This document shows, in pieces, positions 50,764 to 58,910 of a stretch of DNA of 64,000 nt. Within the stretch, counting starts at the first letter, position 1; each line of letters starts with the position of its first letter. A program made the position numbers and the translations under genes. Source of the DNA: DASPJR01 sp035628505 (GTDB lineage: Bacteria; Planctomycetota; SZUA-567; H5-PLA8); NCBI GenBank assembly GCA_035628505.1, contig DASPJR010000117.1, positions 26,711 to 90,710 on the forward strand, in the 5' to 3' direction. The notes beneath the pieces are model-generated. The model was given only the letters and a program-made list of their open reading frames with translations. It did no database searches and had not been told where the DNA came from.

Positions 50764-51480
50764 CTATTCGATTTCAACCAATGGAAGCTCCTTAAAATGC
50801 TCAACGTATACGAGCTTGTCGGCATGGCTTAGGCCACTTGTCACAAGCGCCGATCTTTCGACATCAAGAGCTTCAACCAGTCTCATTACGTTGTTGGAGC
50901 ATAATTGAGCCGCTTGGCTAAAGGCGGGAGTATTTCGGGCCTGAATCAACAATCCGAGATGAAAAATGATGAACTTGTCAGTTCGTAGTTTGTTCTGCGA
51001 AATGTCCATCCAAAACCAAGGCCAAATGATGTTATGTTGCTGCTGCCAACCCCGAGCAATCCATTTCTGGTCAACATTAAGGGCGAACAGAAAATGAGCG
51101 TTGAGTGACGATTCATCAGGCAAATCCCAGCTTTGCCAATTGGGGATTTCTGAAATCGCGTATGCAGTTCCAAACCTTGTCGCGACATTCGATTCATTGG
51201 TCCCCGGAGCCGTTAGACCCCAAGTAGACTTTTCTGGACCGGATAGCAATGATTGACGGTCCAATCTCTGTCCATTCCAATATAGTTCAGCGTCTTGGCA
51301 ATGATTCAAAAAGTGTTGAGGAAGTGCTCCTTGAATCTCACCGACGTGACGGCCTTCCCGCCAAATCCAACGCATCATCGCGCAAAGCTTAATTTCCTGA
51401 GACGCCAGCAGCTGTTGTAGCGCAACCGACGACGGCAAACTGCGTAGCCATACGATTACGCTTGAGCTTGTACGTGCCAT
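50764..51480 (-). CDS. Hypothetical protein inside the inverted-repeat cassette
   Basis: A 238-residue soluble protein, Trp- and Gln-rich, without signal peptide or membrane span. Its composition and a visibly lower G+C than neighbouring genes suggest recent acquisition. Features include WIWREGRHVGEI, WDLPDESSLNAHFLF and a helical C-terminal part (AQLCSNNVMRLVEALDVE). I recognise no family. The ATG at 51480 has a poor ribosome site, and an internal ATG at 51378 is an alternative start. The surrounding repeats make a cargo or passenger gene likely. Confidence 0.5.
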   Translation of the reverse strand: MARTSSSVIVWLRSLPSSVALQQLLASQEIKLCAMMRWIWREGRHVGEIQGALPQHFLNHCQDAELYWNGQRLDRQSLLSGPEKSTWGLTAPGTNESNVATRFGTAYAISEIPNWQSWDLPDESSLNAHFLFALNVDQKWIARGWQQQHNIIWPWFWMDISQNKLRTDKFIIFHLGLLIQARNTPAFSQAAQLCSNNVMRLVEALDVERSALVTSGLSHADKLVYVEHFKELPLVEIE

Positions 51481-51668
51481 ATCATTTAAGGCTCTGCTAG
51501 CGGTTCAATTGATTCGTTAAACGCCTCTTCACCTTCACGAGTGAATAGACGGACCCGTTTGCCCCCAAGCCCTTATAATTCCGGTGTAGGCGGATGGCAT
51601 CAGCTTGCACTCTGCGCGCGGCTTGCGCCCGTTCAGGGGTGCACTGAGCTGCGGAGCAGATCAGTGCG

Positions 51669-51899
51669 TTGGGCTTGCAGATGCCGGGCTCTGCATTACC
51701 ATCGGCGCCATGCCTTGCGAGCATCTCCGAAAGCGCGACAGAAGTACAATCCCCAGCTTGCCACCGTCTAATCTCCGCCTCCTCCAGAAACGGTAAGTCA
51801 AACTCCTGCAGTCCGCAAGCCCGACGCTGTAACCTCCGTCGCGCACGACGTTTGAAGATAATTCCAGGTTTTGTTCCACAAGCTCTTGCATCACAATAG
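51669..51899. other. Gene-poor stretch
   Basis: I see no supported gene between the right arm of the cassette and the duplicated element. Open frames here are short and without recognisable motifs. Confidence 0.5.
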
Positions 51900-51923
51900 G
51901 TTACGTGTTGCGCAACACGTAAC
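51900..51923. promoter_or_regulatory. Perfect 24-bp palindrome at the head of repeat copy 1
   Basis: The left half is GTTACGTGTTGC and the right half its exact reverse complement. Copy 2 keeps only the inner 14 bases (52129-52142) in palindromic form. It could be an operator or a recombination site. Confidence 0.6.
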
Positions 51924-52005
51924 GCAACACTTGGAATTTTCTATTCCTGTGGCGGCCTCGACTTAGTCAAAACGTAACGCAACAAAACGAGCGTATAGTG
52001 TAAGA
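51905..52005 (+). repeat. 101-bp duplicated element, copy 1
   Basis: It differs from the copy at 52129-52229 at three positions. It contains two CGTAACGCAAC motifs (51918 and 51973) about 55 bases apart and a TATAGT box at 51994-51999 close to its right end, so each copy could carry a promoter. Confidence 0.9.
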
Positions 52006-52024
52006 GATCGCGATAGTCGCCGCA

Positions 52025-52062
52025 CGCTGAGCCGCTTTAACACTGTTTGGAGTGGCTCAGCG
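52025..52062 (+). ncRNA. Candidate structured RNA between the two element copies
   Basis: CGCTGAGCC (52025-52033) and GGCTCAGCG (52054-52062) form a perfect nine-pair stem, followed by a second hairpin GCGATA/TATCGC (52084-52104). Both lie downstream of the TATAGT of copy 1. A small transcript is possible; no protein frame is seen. Confidence 0.3.
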
Positions 52063-52128
52063 CTCCCCGCTGGCTGAAAAACAGCGATAAGCATTGGCTA
52101 TCGCAGCAGGCTCAACCATAAACACAGA

Positions 52129-52229
52129 GTGTTGCGCAACACGTAACGCAACACTTGGAATTTTCTATTCCTGTGGCGGCCTCGACTTAATCAAAACGTA
52201 ACGCAACAAAATAAGCGTATAGTGTAAGA
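52129..52229 (+). repeat. 101-bp duplicated element, copy 2
   Basis: A direct copy of 51905-52005, starting 224 bases further on, with three substitutions. The conserved TATAGT box near its right end again faces rightwards. Confidence 0.9.
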
Positions 52230-52262
52230 CATCAACGAACTGCTGCGCGGGACGCCGCTCTC

Positions 52263-52284
52263 GCCCTGACAGGAGTGTCAGGGC
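52263..52284. repeat. GC-rich hairpin before the ABC-2 permease stop
   Basis: GCCCTGACA, a GGAG loop and TGTCAGGGC form a perfect nine-pair stem. No T tract follows on either strand. It may slow transcription past the end of the permease gene or be another dispersed palindrome. Confidence 0.5.
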
Positions 52285-52303
52285 CAATTCTACGCGGCAG
52301 CTT

Positions 52304-53293
52304 TCAGCTCAGTTCCCTTCGCGAGAACAGCGCGGCAGCGATGGCCATCAGGAAGATGCTATAAAGGAGGGCGTAGGCGCCGGACGAGGCGATCACGTCC
52401 AGGGGGATGCTGACCGGCTGATCGAGGAAGGCGGTGGCCAGCGCGTCGGCGTTGTTGAACTGGTCGAGGTCAGGCAGAATCAGGCGCAAGATCACGCCGA
52501 TGGCGGAAAGCTCGTGCTGTTCGTTGCGGAAGAGTGACAGAATGCCGCTCGACGCATGGCCGACGATGAAAAACGCAGCCGTTCCGATGGCGGCTTGAAC
52601 CAGAGTCATGCGCGTGGCCAGCGCGACGGCGACGGCCGAGATCACACAGGCGTGCAGACACAGGCAGGCCAGGCCGCCGAGCAGCCGCCACTCCCAAACA
52701 GTTTTTTCCGGCGAGTTCACTCCGAGAAAAATCAGCAGGAACGCCGACGCGGCGACGTAAGCGATCCAGAACGCGCCGACAAGCGGAATGCCGCGGCCGA
52801 AGATCAGGCGCGCGACGAGGAAAATATCGAAGAGCAGAAAGCCGATCAGCAGCGCCGTGACAACTCCGCGCGAAAAGTATGGATCCTGGAAGGTCTCGTA
52901 TTTCTGGCTGCGCAGCGCGGTGAGCAGCACGACGCTCATCAAGACAATCAGCGCGCACGCGGTCACGGCCACGCCCAGGTACTTGCCGAGGAGAAATTCT
53001 TCGCGGCGCAGCGGCTTGGAGAGCATCGTCAGCGCGGTGCGGCCCTCGATCTCGTCAGTGACAGTGCTGCTGGCGGTAAGCAGGGCCAGAAGCGTGGAAA
53101 AGGTGAGAATCGTCGAGAGGCCCAGGTCGGTGACCATCTTGGCCTGCTCGCCCAAGTGAAAGAAGGAGAAGCTCGGCGAAAACGCCGTCATCGCGGCAGA
53201 GACAGCGACCATCAGGAAGAAGGCCGGCTGACGCAGACCTTCCATGCAGGTCAGAAGAGCGATCGCCCAGATTCGTTTTAAACTACGCGACAT
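52304..53293 (-). CDS. ABC-2 type transporter permease
   Basis: A 329-residue membrane protein with about six membrane spans. It starts with RIWAIALLTCMEGLRQPAFFLMVAVSA and contains the cytoplasmic ABC-2 hallmark EIEGRTALTMLSKPLRREEFLLGKYLG (about residues 82-108), where the permease touches its ATPase. The ATPase gene is not adjacent. Such permeases are often found in gliding or export machines of the planctomycete group, but the substrate is unknown. Confidence 0.83.
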   Translation of the reverse strand: MSRSLKRIWAIALLTCMEGLRQPAFFLMVAVSAAMTAFSPSFSFFHLGEQAKMVTDLGLSTILTFSTLLALLTASSTVTDEIEGRTALTMLSKPLRREEFLLGKYLGVAVTACALIVLMSVVLLTALRSQKYETFQDPYFSRGVVTALLIGFLLFDIFLVARLIFGRGIPLVGAFWIAYVAASAFLLIFLGVNSPEKTVWEWRLLGGLACLCLHACVISAVAVALATRMTLVQAAIGTAAFFIVGHASSGILSLFRNEQHELSAIGVILRLILPDLDQFNNADALATAFLDQPVSIPLDVIASSGAYALLYSIFLMAIAAALFSRRELS

Positions 53294-53300
53294 TCTTTAA

Positions 53301-53360
53301 TTACCACGAAGCTCACGAAAAGATTTCTACCACGAAGCTCACGACGGACACGAAGAACGG
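53301..53360 (+). repeat. CACGAAG-type repeat upstream of the ABC-2 gene
   Basis: The stretch has two copies of ACCACGAAGCTCACGA, about 29 bases apart, and ACACGAAGAACGG. It is the ACGAAG flavour of the dispersed repeat class. The remaining gap to the GTPase gene (to 53568) holds no other recognised element. Confidence 0.7.
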
Positions 53361-53568
53361 CAACGGAATACATCTTCGCACCGCCCTGCCCCACGGTTCA
53401 TACGCTTGGGACACGGCGGCTGTTCGTTATAGCCTCAAAAAGAAAAGTTGGAACAGCAGGTTCACGGCAGTATGCTTTGCGCCACATTCAAGGTCTCCTC
53501 CTTAATGAATTGATCACGCCGCGCTGGCAGGCGTGCAGAGTTGCTTTGATGCGCAAAAAGGAATGAAC

Positions 53569-54642
53569 ATGAATACCCTGGCTGCTCCCACTGTCATGAA
53601 TACGCCCGAATCGGTGCTTGAAAATTATCTTGCCGTGGCCGCATCGCGAACGGCTCCGATTCCCGTTGATTCAGAAGAAGGCAGGCGCCTGTATCGCGCG
53701 CTGGCCTTCCACATCTGGTGCCGCTTTCAGCGCCCGGTCGTCGCCAGCGACATCAAGGATCTCTGGGAACGCATCGATTCGATCAAGCGCGGCGCGCCGG
53801 TTCAGTACGGCATCAGCGAAATTCATTTCTGGGCCGCCGAGTTCGCCAATGCGCTCGTGGCTGACTCGGTGCCGCTCGATCCGCAGGTCAACCAGCGCCT
53901 GGCGGCCTGGCTCGATGACTGGCCGAACGTCTGCATCCTCGGACAGACCGGACGCGGCAAGTCGTCGACGATTAACCGCATCTTCGGCGTGAAAATGGCC
54001 GCGATCAGCCATCACACCTCCTGCACGTCCACGGTCACCGATTACCGCCTGGTCACCGGCAGCTTCCTGAACCGTCCCACCGGCATCGTCCTCTGGGATG
54101 TTCCCGGCTACGGCGACGATCGCATGTCGTGGGACACGTATGTGAAGCTGTACCGCCGGCTGGCGCGGCGCTGCGATGTCGTGGTGCTGATGGTCGACAA
54201 CGACCGCTCGCTGCGGCTGGACCTGAAGATGTTCAAGAAACTGCGCAAAGTCAACGGGCTCGAAAGCAAGCTGGTGCTGGCCCTGAACAAGGCGGACCTG
54301 TTTTTCCCGTGCAACTGGAGCGACGAGCGGCGCGCGCCAAGCGACGAGATGAACGAGACTATTCGGCAGCGTGCCGCGGTGCTCGCCGAAGCGCTTGATA
54401 TGCGCAACATCGACCGCGTGGTCCCGATTTCGGCGCTGAAGAACTGGAACATGTACAGTCTTCTGACGGCCATGGTCAGCGCCGCCGGCGAAAGCAAGGG
54501 CGCGAGCCTGCTGCGCGCGGTTAAGCCGGACACGTCGGGGAGCGAAGGCGCCGGCGGAGAGCAACGTTCAGGTGAAGAATTGGGCAAGCGTTTTGGCATC
54601 AGCACGGCGCTGCGGGACAAGTTCCGCGCGCTGATTGCGTAA
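53569..54642 (+). CDS. Era/YihA-like GTPase
   Basis: A 357-residue TRAFAC-class GTPase. The first about 110 residues are a helical extension of unknown role. The G domain has G1 LGQTGRGKSSTINRIF (about residue 125), G2-like ISHHTSCTSTVT, G3 LWDVPGYGDDRMS, G4 LALNKADLF and a G5-like VPISALKNWN. The ATG at 53569 is selected because AAGGA sits seven bases upstream; the ATG six bases earlier is too close to it. The G domain resembles 50S-binding GTPases and also dynamin-like/IRG GTPases. The cellular target is unknown. Confidence 0.8.
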   Translation: MNTLAAPTVMNTPESVLENYLAVAASRTAPIPVDSEEGRRLYRALAFHIWCRFQRPVVASDIKDLWERIDSIKRGAPVQYGISEIHFWAAEFANALVADSVPLDPQVNQRLAAWLDDWPNVCILGQTGRGKSSTINRIFGVKMAAISHHTSCTSTVTDYRLVTGSFLNRPTGIVLWDVPGYGDDRMSWDTYVKLYRRLARRCDVVVLMVDNDRSLRLDLKMFKKLRKVNGLESKLVLALNKADLFFPCNWSDERRAPSDEMNETIRQRAAVLAEALDMRNIDRVVPISALKNWNMYSLLTAMVSAAGESKGASLLRAVKPDTSGSEGAGGEQRSGEELGKRFGISTALRDKFRALIA

Positions 54643-54651
54643 CGTTTTTTT

Positions 54652-54772
54652 CACCACGAAGCTCACGAAGAACACGAAGAGTGATAAGGATCAAAAACAA
54701 GGAGCCAATTAGAGGAGAGCGGTGTCCTGCTGCCTTGGTTAGTCTTCGCGATCGTCGTGTGCTTCGTGGTAA
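54652..54772. repeat. Inverted pair of CACGAAG-type repeats after the GTPase gene
   Basis: Arms CACCACGAAGCTCACGA (54652-54668, running on into further ACGAAG units) and TCGTGTGCTTCGTGGT (around 54754-54769) are near-perfect reverse complements. They enclose about 85 bases. A large hairpin could form. Apart from this and the downstream promoter, the 340-base gap shows nothing else. Confidence 0.7.
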
Positions 54773-54886
54773 ACAGCCGTTCTGCCCGCTAACCCGTTTT
54801 GTGCTGTATTTCTGTTGGAAAATGAGCGATATAACAGTCTCAACAGAGAAGCATACGTGCAATAGGTGTTTTTAAGGGCTCTGTTC

Positions 54887-54915
54887 TTGACAGGCTTTGT
54901 GAAAATTCATAAAGT
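54887..54915 (+). promoter_or_regulatory. Strong promoter of the coiled-coil pair
   Basis: A consensus TTGACA (54887-54892), exactly 17 bases, and TAAAGT (54910-54915). The expected start gives a leader of about 60 bases before the ATG at 54983. Confidence 0.85.
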
Positions 54916-54982
54916 CACGACGTTCCCGGACTAACTCGGCGTTGCGGCGTATGGCCGCAGTGTGCGATTGGAGAATGAGAGC

Positions 54983-56284
54983 ATGAAAGAAGACAATGGG
55001 CCATTCATTGCCCTGATCATTTTCGTGATCCTGTCGGTCGTATTCGGCTTCATGGCGTATTCCAAGCACCAGGAGCTCTACGGCGACGATCCGAACGGCT
55101 CGAAATCGAAAGACGCCGAAATCAAGCGCGTCAAGGATGATATCACGCGCCTGGAAAGCGAAGTGGCTGACTACCAGGCCCTCGCGGCCAAGCTGCGCGA
55201 AACCATTCGCACGGAACAGACCCGCTTCCAGACCTACGCCGATCAGACCGCTGAATACAGCAGCGAATACGAGCGGCGCCGCCAGCTGGTGACCTGGGCT
55301 GAGAACTTCGAAAAGCAGGCCAGCGAGCTTTCCGGCACCGTTAACAAGCTCAAGAACGAGACGCTCACGCGCGTGAACAAGGAAACGACCGAATCGCGCG
55401 AGAAGATGGAGAAGGAACTGCAGGAAAAGAATACGTCCAAGGAAGCGGCCATCGCCCGCCTGCGGCAGGTGAAGGAAGAATTCGACATCGACACGAAGAA
55501 GTACCGCCAGACCCGCAACTACGAACAGTCCGGACTGGACGAATCCAAGAGCGTGCTTTCCGACCTGACGCAGCGCGAAGTTGAACGCGCCGACATCTTC
55601 AGGGAAGCCGACGGCCAGGTGATCGTCTCCGACGCCGTGACCAACATGGTCATCATCAACCGCGGCACGGCCGCGGGCGTGAAGAACGGCTACCGCTTCG
55701 AGGTGTTCACGCTGCTGCCCGGCAACCAGAAGCTCGTGAAGGGCTACATCGAAGTGCGCAAGGCCGAACCCAGCAAGTCGGAGTGCCTCGTGGTTCGCCG
55801 CCCGGTGCTGCTGCCGAAAGATCCGCTCTCCGCCTATGTCGGCAAGGACCCCGAAGAACTCTACAGCCCGTTCCAGGAATCCGGCAACAAGAGCTTCACC
55901 GCTCAGCCGCTCTCCGGTGGCGGCCGCGTGGCAATGATGGGCCAGACCAAGGATCAGCCGATCGTCGAAGGCGACCTGATCCAGAATCCGTTCTACGCGC
56001 CTGAAAAGGCGTTCACCTACTACATCGCGGGCTCAAAGGAAATGATCAACGAGCGCCAGAAGAGCGCCATCCGCTACCGCTGGACGGAAATCAAGAACGT
56101 CATCGAGTTCTACGGCGGCAAGGTGCTGACGGCGCCTGACGTGTCCGTCAATTACGTGATCGCGCAGAAAAATCCGAAGACAGAAGGTACCGACGCTGAA
56201 AAGGCGGAGTTCCAGAAGTGCGTGGATCTGGGCCTGCCCGTCATTTACGAGTGGGAGCTGTTCCGGTTTCTCGACACCAAGTAA
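54983..56284 (+). CDS. Membrane-anchored coiled-coil protein with BRCT-like C-terminus (paralogue 1)
   Basis: A 433-residue protein. The N-terminal membrane span (about 7-26, PFIALIIFVILSVVFGFMAY) is followed by a long Lys/Glu-rich coiled coil (about 40-205) and a beta-rich domain (about 207-275, VIVSDAVTNMVIINRGTAAGVKNGYRFEVF). The C-terminal domain (about 343-433) has the layout of a BRCT fold: YYIAGSKE, NVIEFYGGKV, NYVIAQ and a late GLPVIYEWELFRFL. The ATG at 54983 has GGAGAATGAGAGC upstream. Codon choice is unusually uniform, as in highly expressed genes. The next gene is a larger paralogue. BRCT assignment is my judgement of fold pattern, not a database match. Confidence 0.7.
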   Translation: MKEDNGPFIALIIFVILSVVFGFMAYSKHQELYGDDPNGSKSKDAEIKRVKDDITRLESEVADYQALAAKLRETIRTEQTRFQTYADQTAEYSSEYERRRQLVTWAENFEKQASELSGTVNKLKNETLTRVNKETTESREKMEKELQEKNTSKEAAIARLRQVKEEFDIDTKKYRQTRNYEQSGLDESKSVLSDLTQREVERADIFREADGQVIVSDAVTNMVIINRGTAAGVKNGYRFEVFTLLPGNQKLVKGYIEVRKAEPSKSECLVVRRPVLLPKDPLSAYVGKDPEELYSPFQESGNKSFTAQPLSGGGRVAMMGQTKDQPIVEGDLIQNPFYAPEKAFTYYIAGSKEMINERQKSAIRYRWTEIKNVIEFYGGKVLTAPDVSVNYVIAQKNPKTEGTDAEKAEFQKCVDLGLPVIYEWELFRFLDTK

Positions 56285-56327
56285 CTGTTGACTTTCCAGA
56301 GGCTCCTTCCACAAGGGACACAACCTT

Positions 56328-58127
56328 ATGTCGACTAAGCAGTCAATCATCTTCACCTTCATGGTCCTGTTCCTGGCCGGCATGCTCTTCGGCCTGGGCG
56401 CGTGGTTTCATTTCAGCTCGGAGCTGGCCAACAAGGCGGTCATCCTTGAAAAGCTGACCGACAGGCGAACGGAGCTGAACACCGCTCTGAACGGCAGCAC
56501 TTCGCGAATCGGTCTGAAGAAAGTCGTCGATGACCCGATCGAAGGCCTGCGCAAGAAGGTCGAAGAGGCCGCTGAGCGCGCCAACAAGCTCAAGGGCACC
56601 GCCGAAGACACCTCCTCCCTGACCTACGTGGAAGGTGAATACGAGAAGAAGGAAGGCGAGATCGGCACGCGCCTGGGACCTGACAAGCCCGTGCAGGCGA
56701 AGTGGAAGTCGCTCTACGAAGAGTGGGCCAAGCTGAACGGCGACATCGAAGGCGCCGTCAAGAAGCTCAAGGCCCAGAATGCCGAATCCGAACAGAAGAC
56801 CGCTGAAGCGCAGACCGAACTGCAGCGCGAGCTCGACACAGAAACGACGGAAAAGAAGAAGATCGTCGAAGACCGCAAGAAGAACGCCGATGAGCTCGGC
56901 GGAATCCGCGCGGCGCACGAGCAGGTTCTGGACAAGATTTCAGACGTCACCCGCGACACCCGCAAGAGCGACAAGATTGCTCCGCAGGGCAAGCTGATCT
57001 CCGCTCACGATGAGCTCAAGCTGGTGACGATCGACCGGGGCCGCGACCACGGCGTGAAGAAGGGCATGCGCTTCACGGTCTTCTCCGGCCACCACGCCGG
57101 CCTGGTGAAAAAGGCGCTTATCGAAGTCACGCGCGTGAACCCGAGTTCCTCTGATGCCATCCTGGTTCCGCCGAACTTGATCAACGTGCAGTGCCCCATC
57201 ACAGGCTGGATCCCGACCGATCCCCGCATGAAGTACTCGGTTTACACCGCCGGCGGCCAGGACGAGAACGCTGCCGTCGAACTGATCACGCCCAAGACGC
57301 GCCAGGACCGCATCGAAGCCTACCGCCTCGAGAAGATGGAACGCGAATTCGGCAAGGAACGCGTCGACGAATACAAGCGCGAGAAGGAAGAGCCGTCCGC
57401 TCCGCCCGTCGAACTGGGCAAGGGCTTTGTGCCGCTGGCTTCGGGCGACTGGATCAACAATCCGGACTGGGTGCCGATCATCCCGGATACGGTCTACCAG
57501 AAGAAGACCGTGGATGAGCTGCTGGCGATGCAGGACGTGAATCTCTCGAGCCTGACCTTCCACATCACCGACAGCGTCCGCCCGTACCGCAAGGAGTTCC
57601 TCAAGCGCCTGAGCGAACGCAACCGCTGCAAGACGTCGGAAGGCATGAGCGCCGATGTGAACTACATCGTCACTGCCGCCGGCGCCACGCGCGCGGATCT
57701 GCTCGAAGAGAAGCTGGCCTCGACGAAGGGCAAGGAAGAAGTCACCCCTGAAATCAAGAGCCTGCGCAAGACGCTCGAAGCGCTGCAGGAAGGCAAGAAG
57801 ATCGGCGTGCACGTCATCGCCGAAGACGAAATGGAAGCCTTCTTCCTGCGCCGCCAGCGCAAGGCCGAACTGCTCCGTGGCAAGACCGTTCAGCCGGGCC
57901 GCAGCACCTTCTATGTGGCTGGCGAAACGAAGGAACGCTCGGTCGACCAGACGCGCATGTTCATCCGCGATCACGGTGGCGTGCCGCAGACGGAGCTCGA
58001 CCAGAACGTCGACTACGTGGTGGTGGGCGCCGGACTCAGCGCCGAGTTCTACGAGAACATCAAGAAGATGGGCGTGAAGATCATCCGCGAGGATGAACTC
58101 AACCACTTCTTCGGCCTGGACAAGTAA
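56328..58127 (+). CDS. Membrane-anchored coiled-coil protein with two BRCT-like domains (paralogue 2)
   Basis: A 599-residue protein with the same order as its neighbour: membrane span (about 7-28), coiled coil (about 30-205), beta domain (about 218-285, KLVTIDRGRDHGVKKGMRFTVF), then two BRCT-like domains at about 405-508 (LTFHITDSVRP to GVHVIAEDEMEAFFL) and 525-599 (STFYVAGETKE, FIRDHGGVPQTE, YVVVGAG, MGVKIIREDELNHFFG). It lies 43 bases after paralogue 1 and shares its promoter. The N-terminus points inward, so the coiled coil and BRCT-like part are probably periplasmic; this is inference from topology. A strong terminator closes the operon. Confidence 0.7.
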   Translation: MSTKQSIIFTFMVLFLAGMLFGLGAWFHFSSELANKAVILEKLTDRRTELNTALNGSTSRIGLKKVVDDPIEGLRKKVEEAAERANKLKGTAEDTSSLTYVEGEYEKKEGEIGTRLGPDKPVQAKWKSLYEEWAKLNGDIEGAVKKLKAQNAESEQKTAEAQTELQRELDTETTEKKKIVEDRKKNADELGGIRAAHEQVLDKISDVTRDTRKSDKIAPQGKLISAHDELKLVTIDRGRDHGVKKGMRFTVFSGHHAGLVKKALIEVTRVNPSSSDAILVPPNLINVQCPITGWIPTDPRMKYSVYTAGGQDENAAVELITPKTRQDRIEAYRLEKMEREFGKERVDEYKREKEEPSAPPVELGKGFVPLASGDWINNPDWVPIIPDTVYQKKTVDELLAMQDVNLSSLTFHITDSVRPYRKEFLKRLSERNRCKTSEGMSADVNYIVTAAGATRADLLEEKLASTKGKEEVTPEIKSLRKTLEALQEGKKIGVHVIAEDEMEAFFLRRQRKAELLRGKTVQPGRSTFYVAGETKERSVDQTRMFIRDHGGVPQTELDQNVDYVVVGAGLSAEFYENIKKMGVKIIREDELNHFFGLDK

Positions 58128-58148
58128 CCATCCGTTACAACCCAAATA

Positions 58149-58182
58149 GAAACGGCCGCCGAGTTGGCGGCCGTTTCTTTTT
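58149..58182 (+). terminator. Strong intrinsic terminator of the coiled-coil operon
   Basis: GAAACGGCCGCC, a GAGTT loop and GGCGGCCGTTTC form a perfect twelve-pair stem followed by TTTTT. Confidence 0.95.
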
Positions 58183-58287
58183 CAGAGTGGTCGGCGAGCG
58201 GCAACACATAACGCAGCGTTCGCAATCACCGGCGCCTGTAACGCCGCTGGCAAGCGGCGGTAACGCGACGTGCCAAGTCGCTCACTT

Positions 58288-58360
58288 ATGTAATGCGAAT
58301 TTTCAATTCGCGAGTCACTCCAACGTCACGGAGTGACTCGCCGCTTGAAAAGCGGCGTTA
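58288..58360 (+). repeat. 73-bp direct repeat, copy 1
   Basis: A three-hairpin unit beginning ATGTAATGCGAAT and ending AAAAGCGGCGTTA. A diverged copy is at 58810-58882. Confidence 0.85.
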
Positions 58361-58385
58361 GATGGCCGCCTAGCAAGCGGCGTTA

Positions 58386-58413
58386 CGCTGGGACCGCCGG
58401 CGTCCCGCCGGCC
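58386..58413 (+). repeat. 28-bp palindromic repeat, intergenic copy
   Basis: It begins CGCTGGGACCGCCGGCG. An inverted copy with two mismatches lies inside the hypothetical gene at 59597-59624. Confidence 0.85.
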
Positions 58414-58809
58414 CCGCGCGCGGCTCGTCCGGCGCCCCGCCGGGGCGCTCGTTGGGAAGAGAGCGCTTTATTCCGGGGGCCGCGCTCGCTGCCGCTCGCT
58501 TGCCGCCCGGCTGATGTCCATGCGCCTCTCCGAGGCGCTCTTTCTTTCCCCGAAGGGGAAAACTAACAAAGCCCAGGGTTGCGCCCGCAGGCGCTATCCT
58601 GGGTTCAAACGCAGTATTCGGGCTCCAACCCTGAAAGGGTTGTTTCACACGCCGCACACGTCTTTACGCAACCCCCTTGGGGTTGTGACACGTTAAATGA
58701 TACTCGTACCCAGGGTAGGCCCCTGCGGGCCAACCCTGGGCCTTGAGACGTTGCCCCCTTGGGGCCAGCGACGGCACGGCGTTGATGTGGCGCGAACTTC
58801 AGTTCGCGC

Positions 58810-58882
58810 ATGTAATGCGAATATTCAATTCGTGAGTCACTCGAACCTCACGGGATCACTCGCCGCTTGAAAAGCGGCGTTA
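58810..58882 (+). repeat. 73-bp direct repeat, copy 2
   Basis: Same length and hairpin order as copy 1, with several substitutions. Compensating pairs in the first and last hairpins are largely kept. Confidence 0.85.
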
Positions 58883-58910
58883 CATCGCGGCCCCAGCACT
58901 ATCAGAAACT

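Larger units (their letters stand above)
50609..51668. mobile_element. Inverted-repeat-bounded cassette carrying one gene
   Basis: A 52-bp arm at 50609-50660 and a 51-bp arm at 51618-51668 are inverted copies with one mismatch and one single-base gap. They enclose about 0.95 kb with a low-G+C hypothetical gene. Each arm contains a small internal palindrome (CTGCTCCGCAG), resembling REP units. Target duplications are not evident. The adjacent RAYT remnant could have served the arms; a chance pair of REP units around a gene is the alternative. Confidence 0.6.
58240..58882. repeat. Array of compact hairpins (REP-like cluster)
   Basis: More than ten short perfect palindromes are packed here. Examples are GCCGCT/AGCGGC (58243), GCGAC/GTCGC (58265), GCGAATT/AATTCGC (58295), GAGTCACTCC/GGAGTGACTC (58312), GCCGCTT/AAGCGGC (58341), TTCCCC/GGGGAA (58546), CCCAGG/CCTGGG (58572), CAACCCT/AGGGTTG (58626), CAACCCC/GGGGTTG (58670), CCCAGGGT/ACCCTGGG (58710) and GCGCGAAC/GTTCGCGC (58790). 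No open frame here has coding character. Confidence 0.85.

Noticed and set aside
51905..52229. CRISPR array
   Set aside because: Only two copies, 101 bp long and 224 bp apart, with no series of short repeats and spacers and no cas genes.
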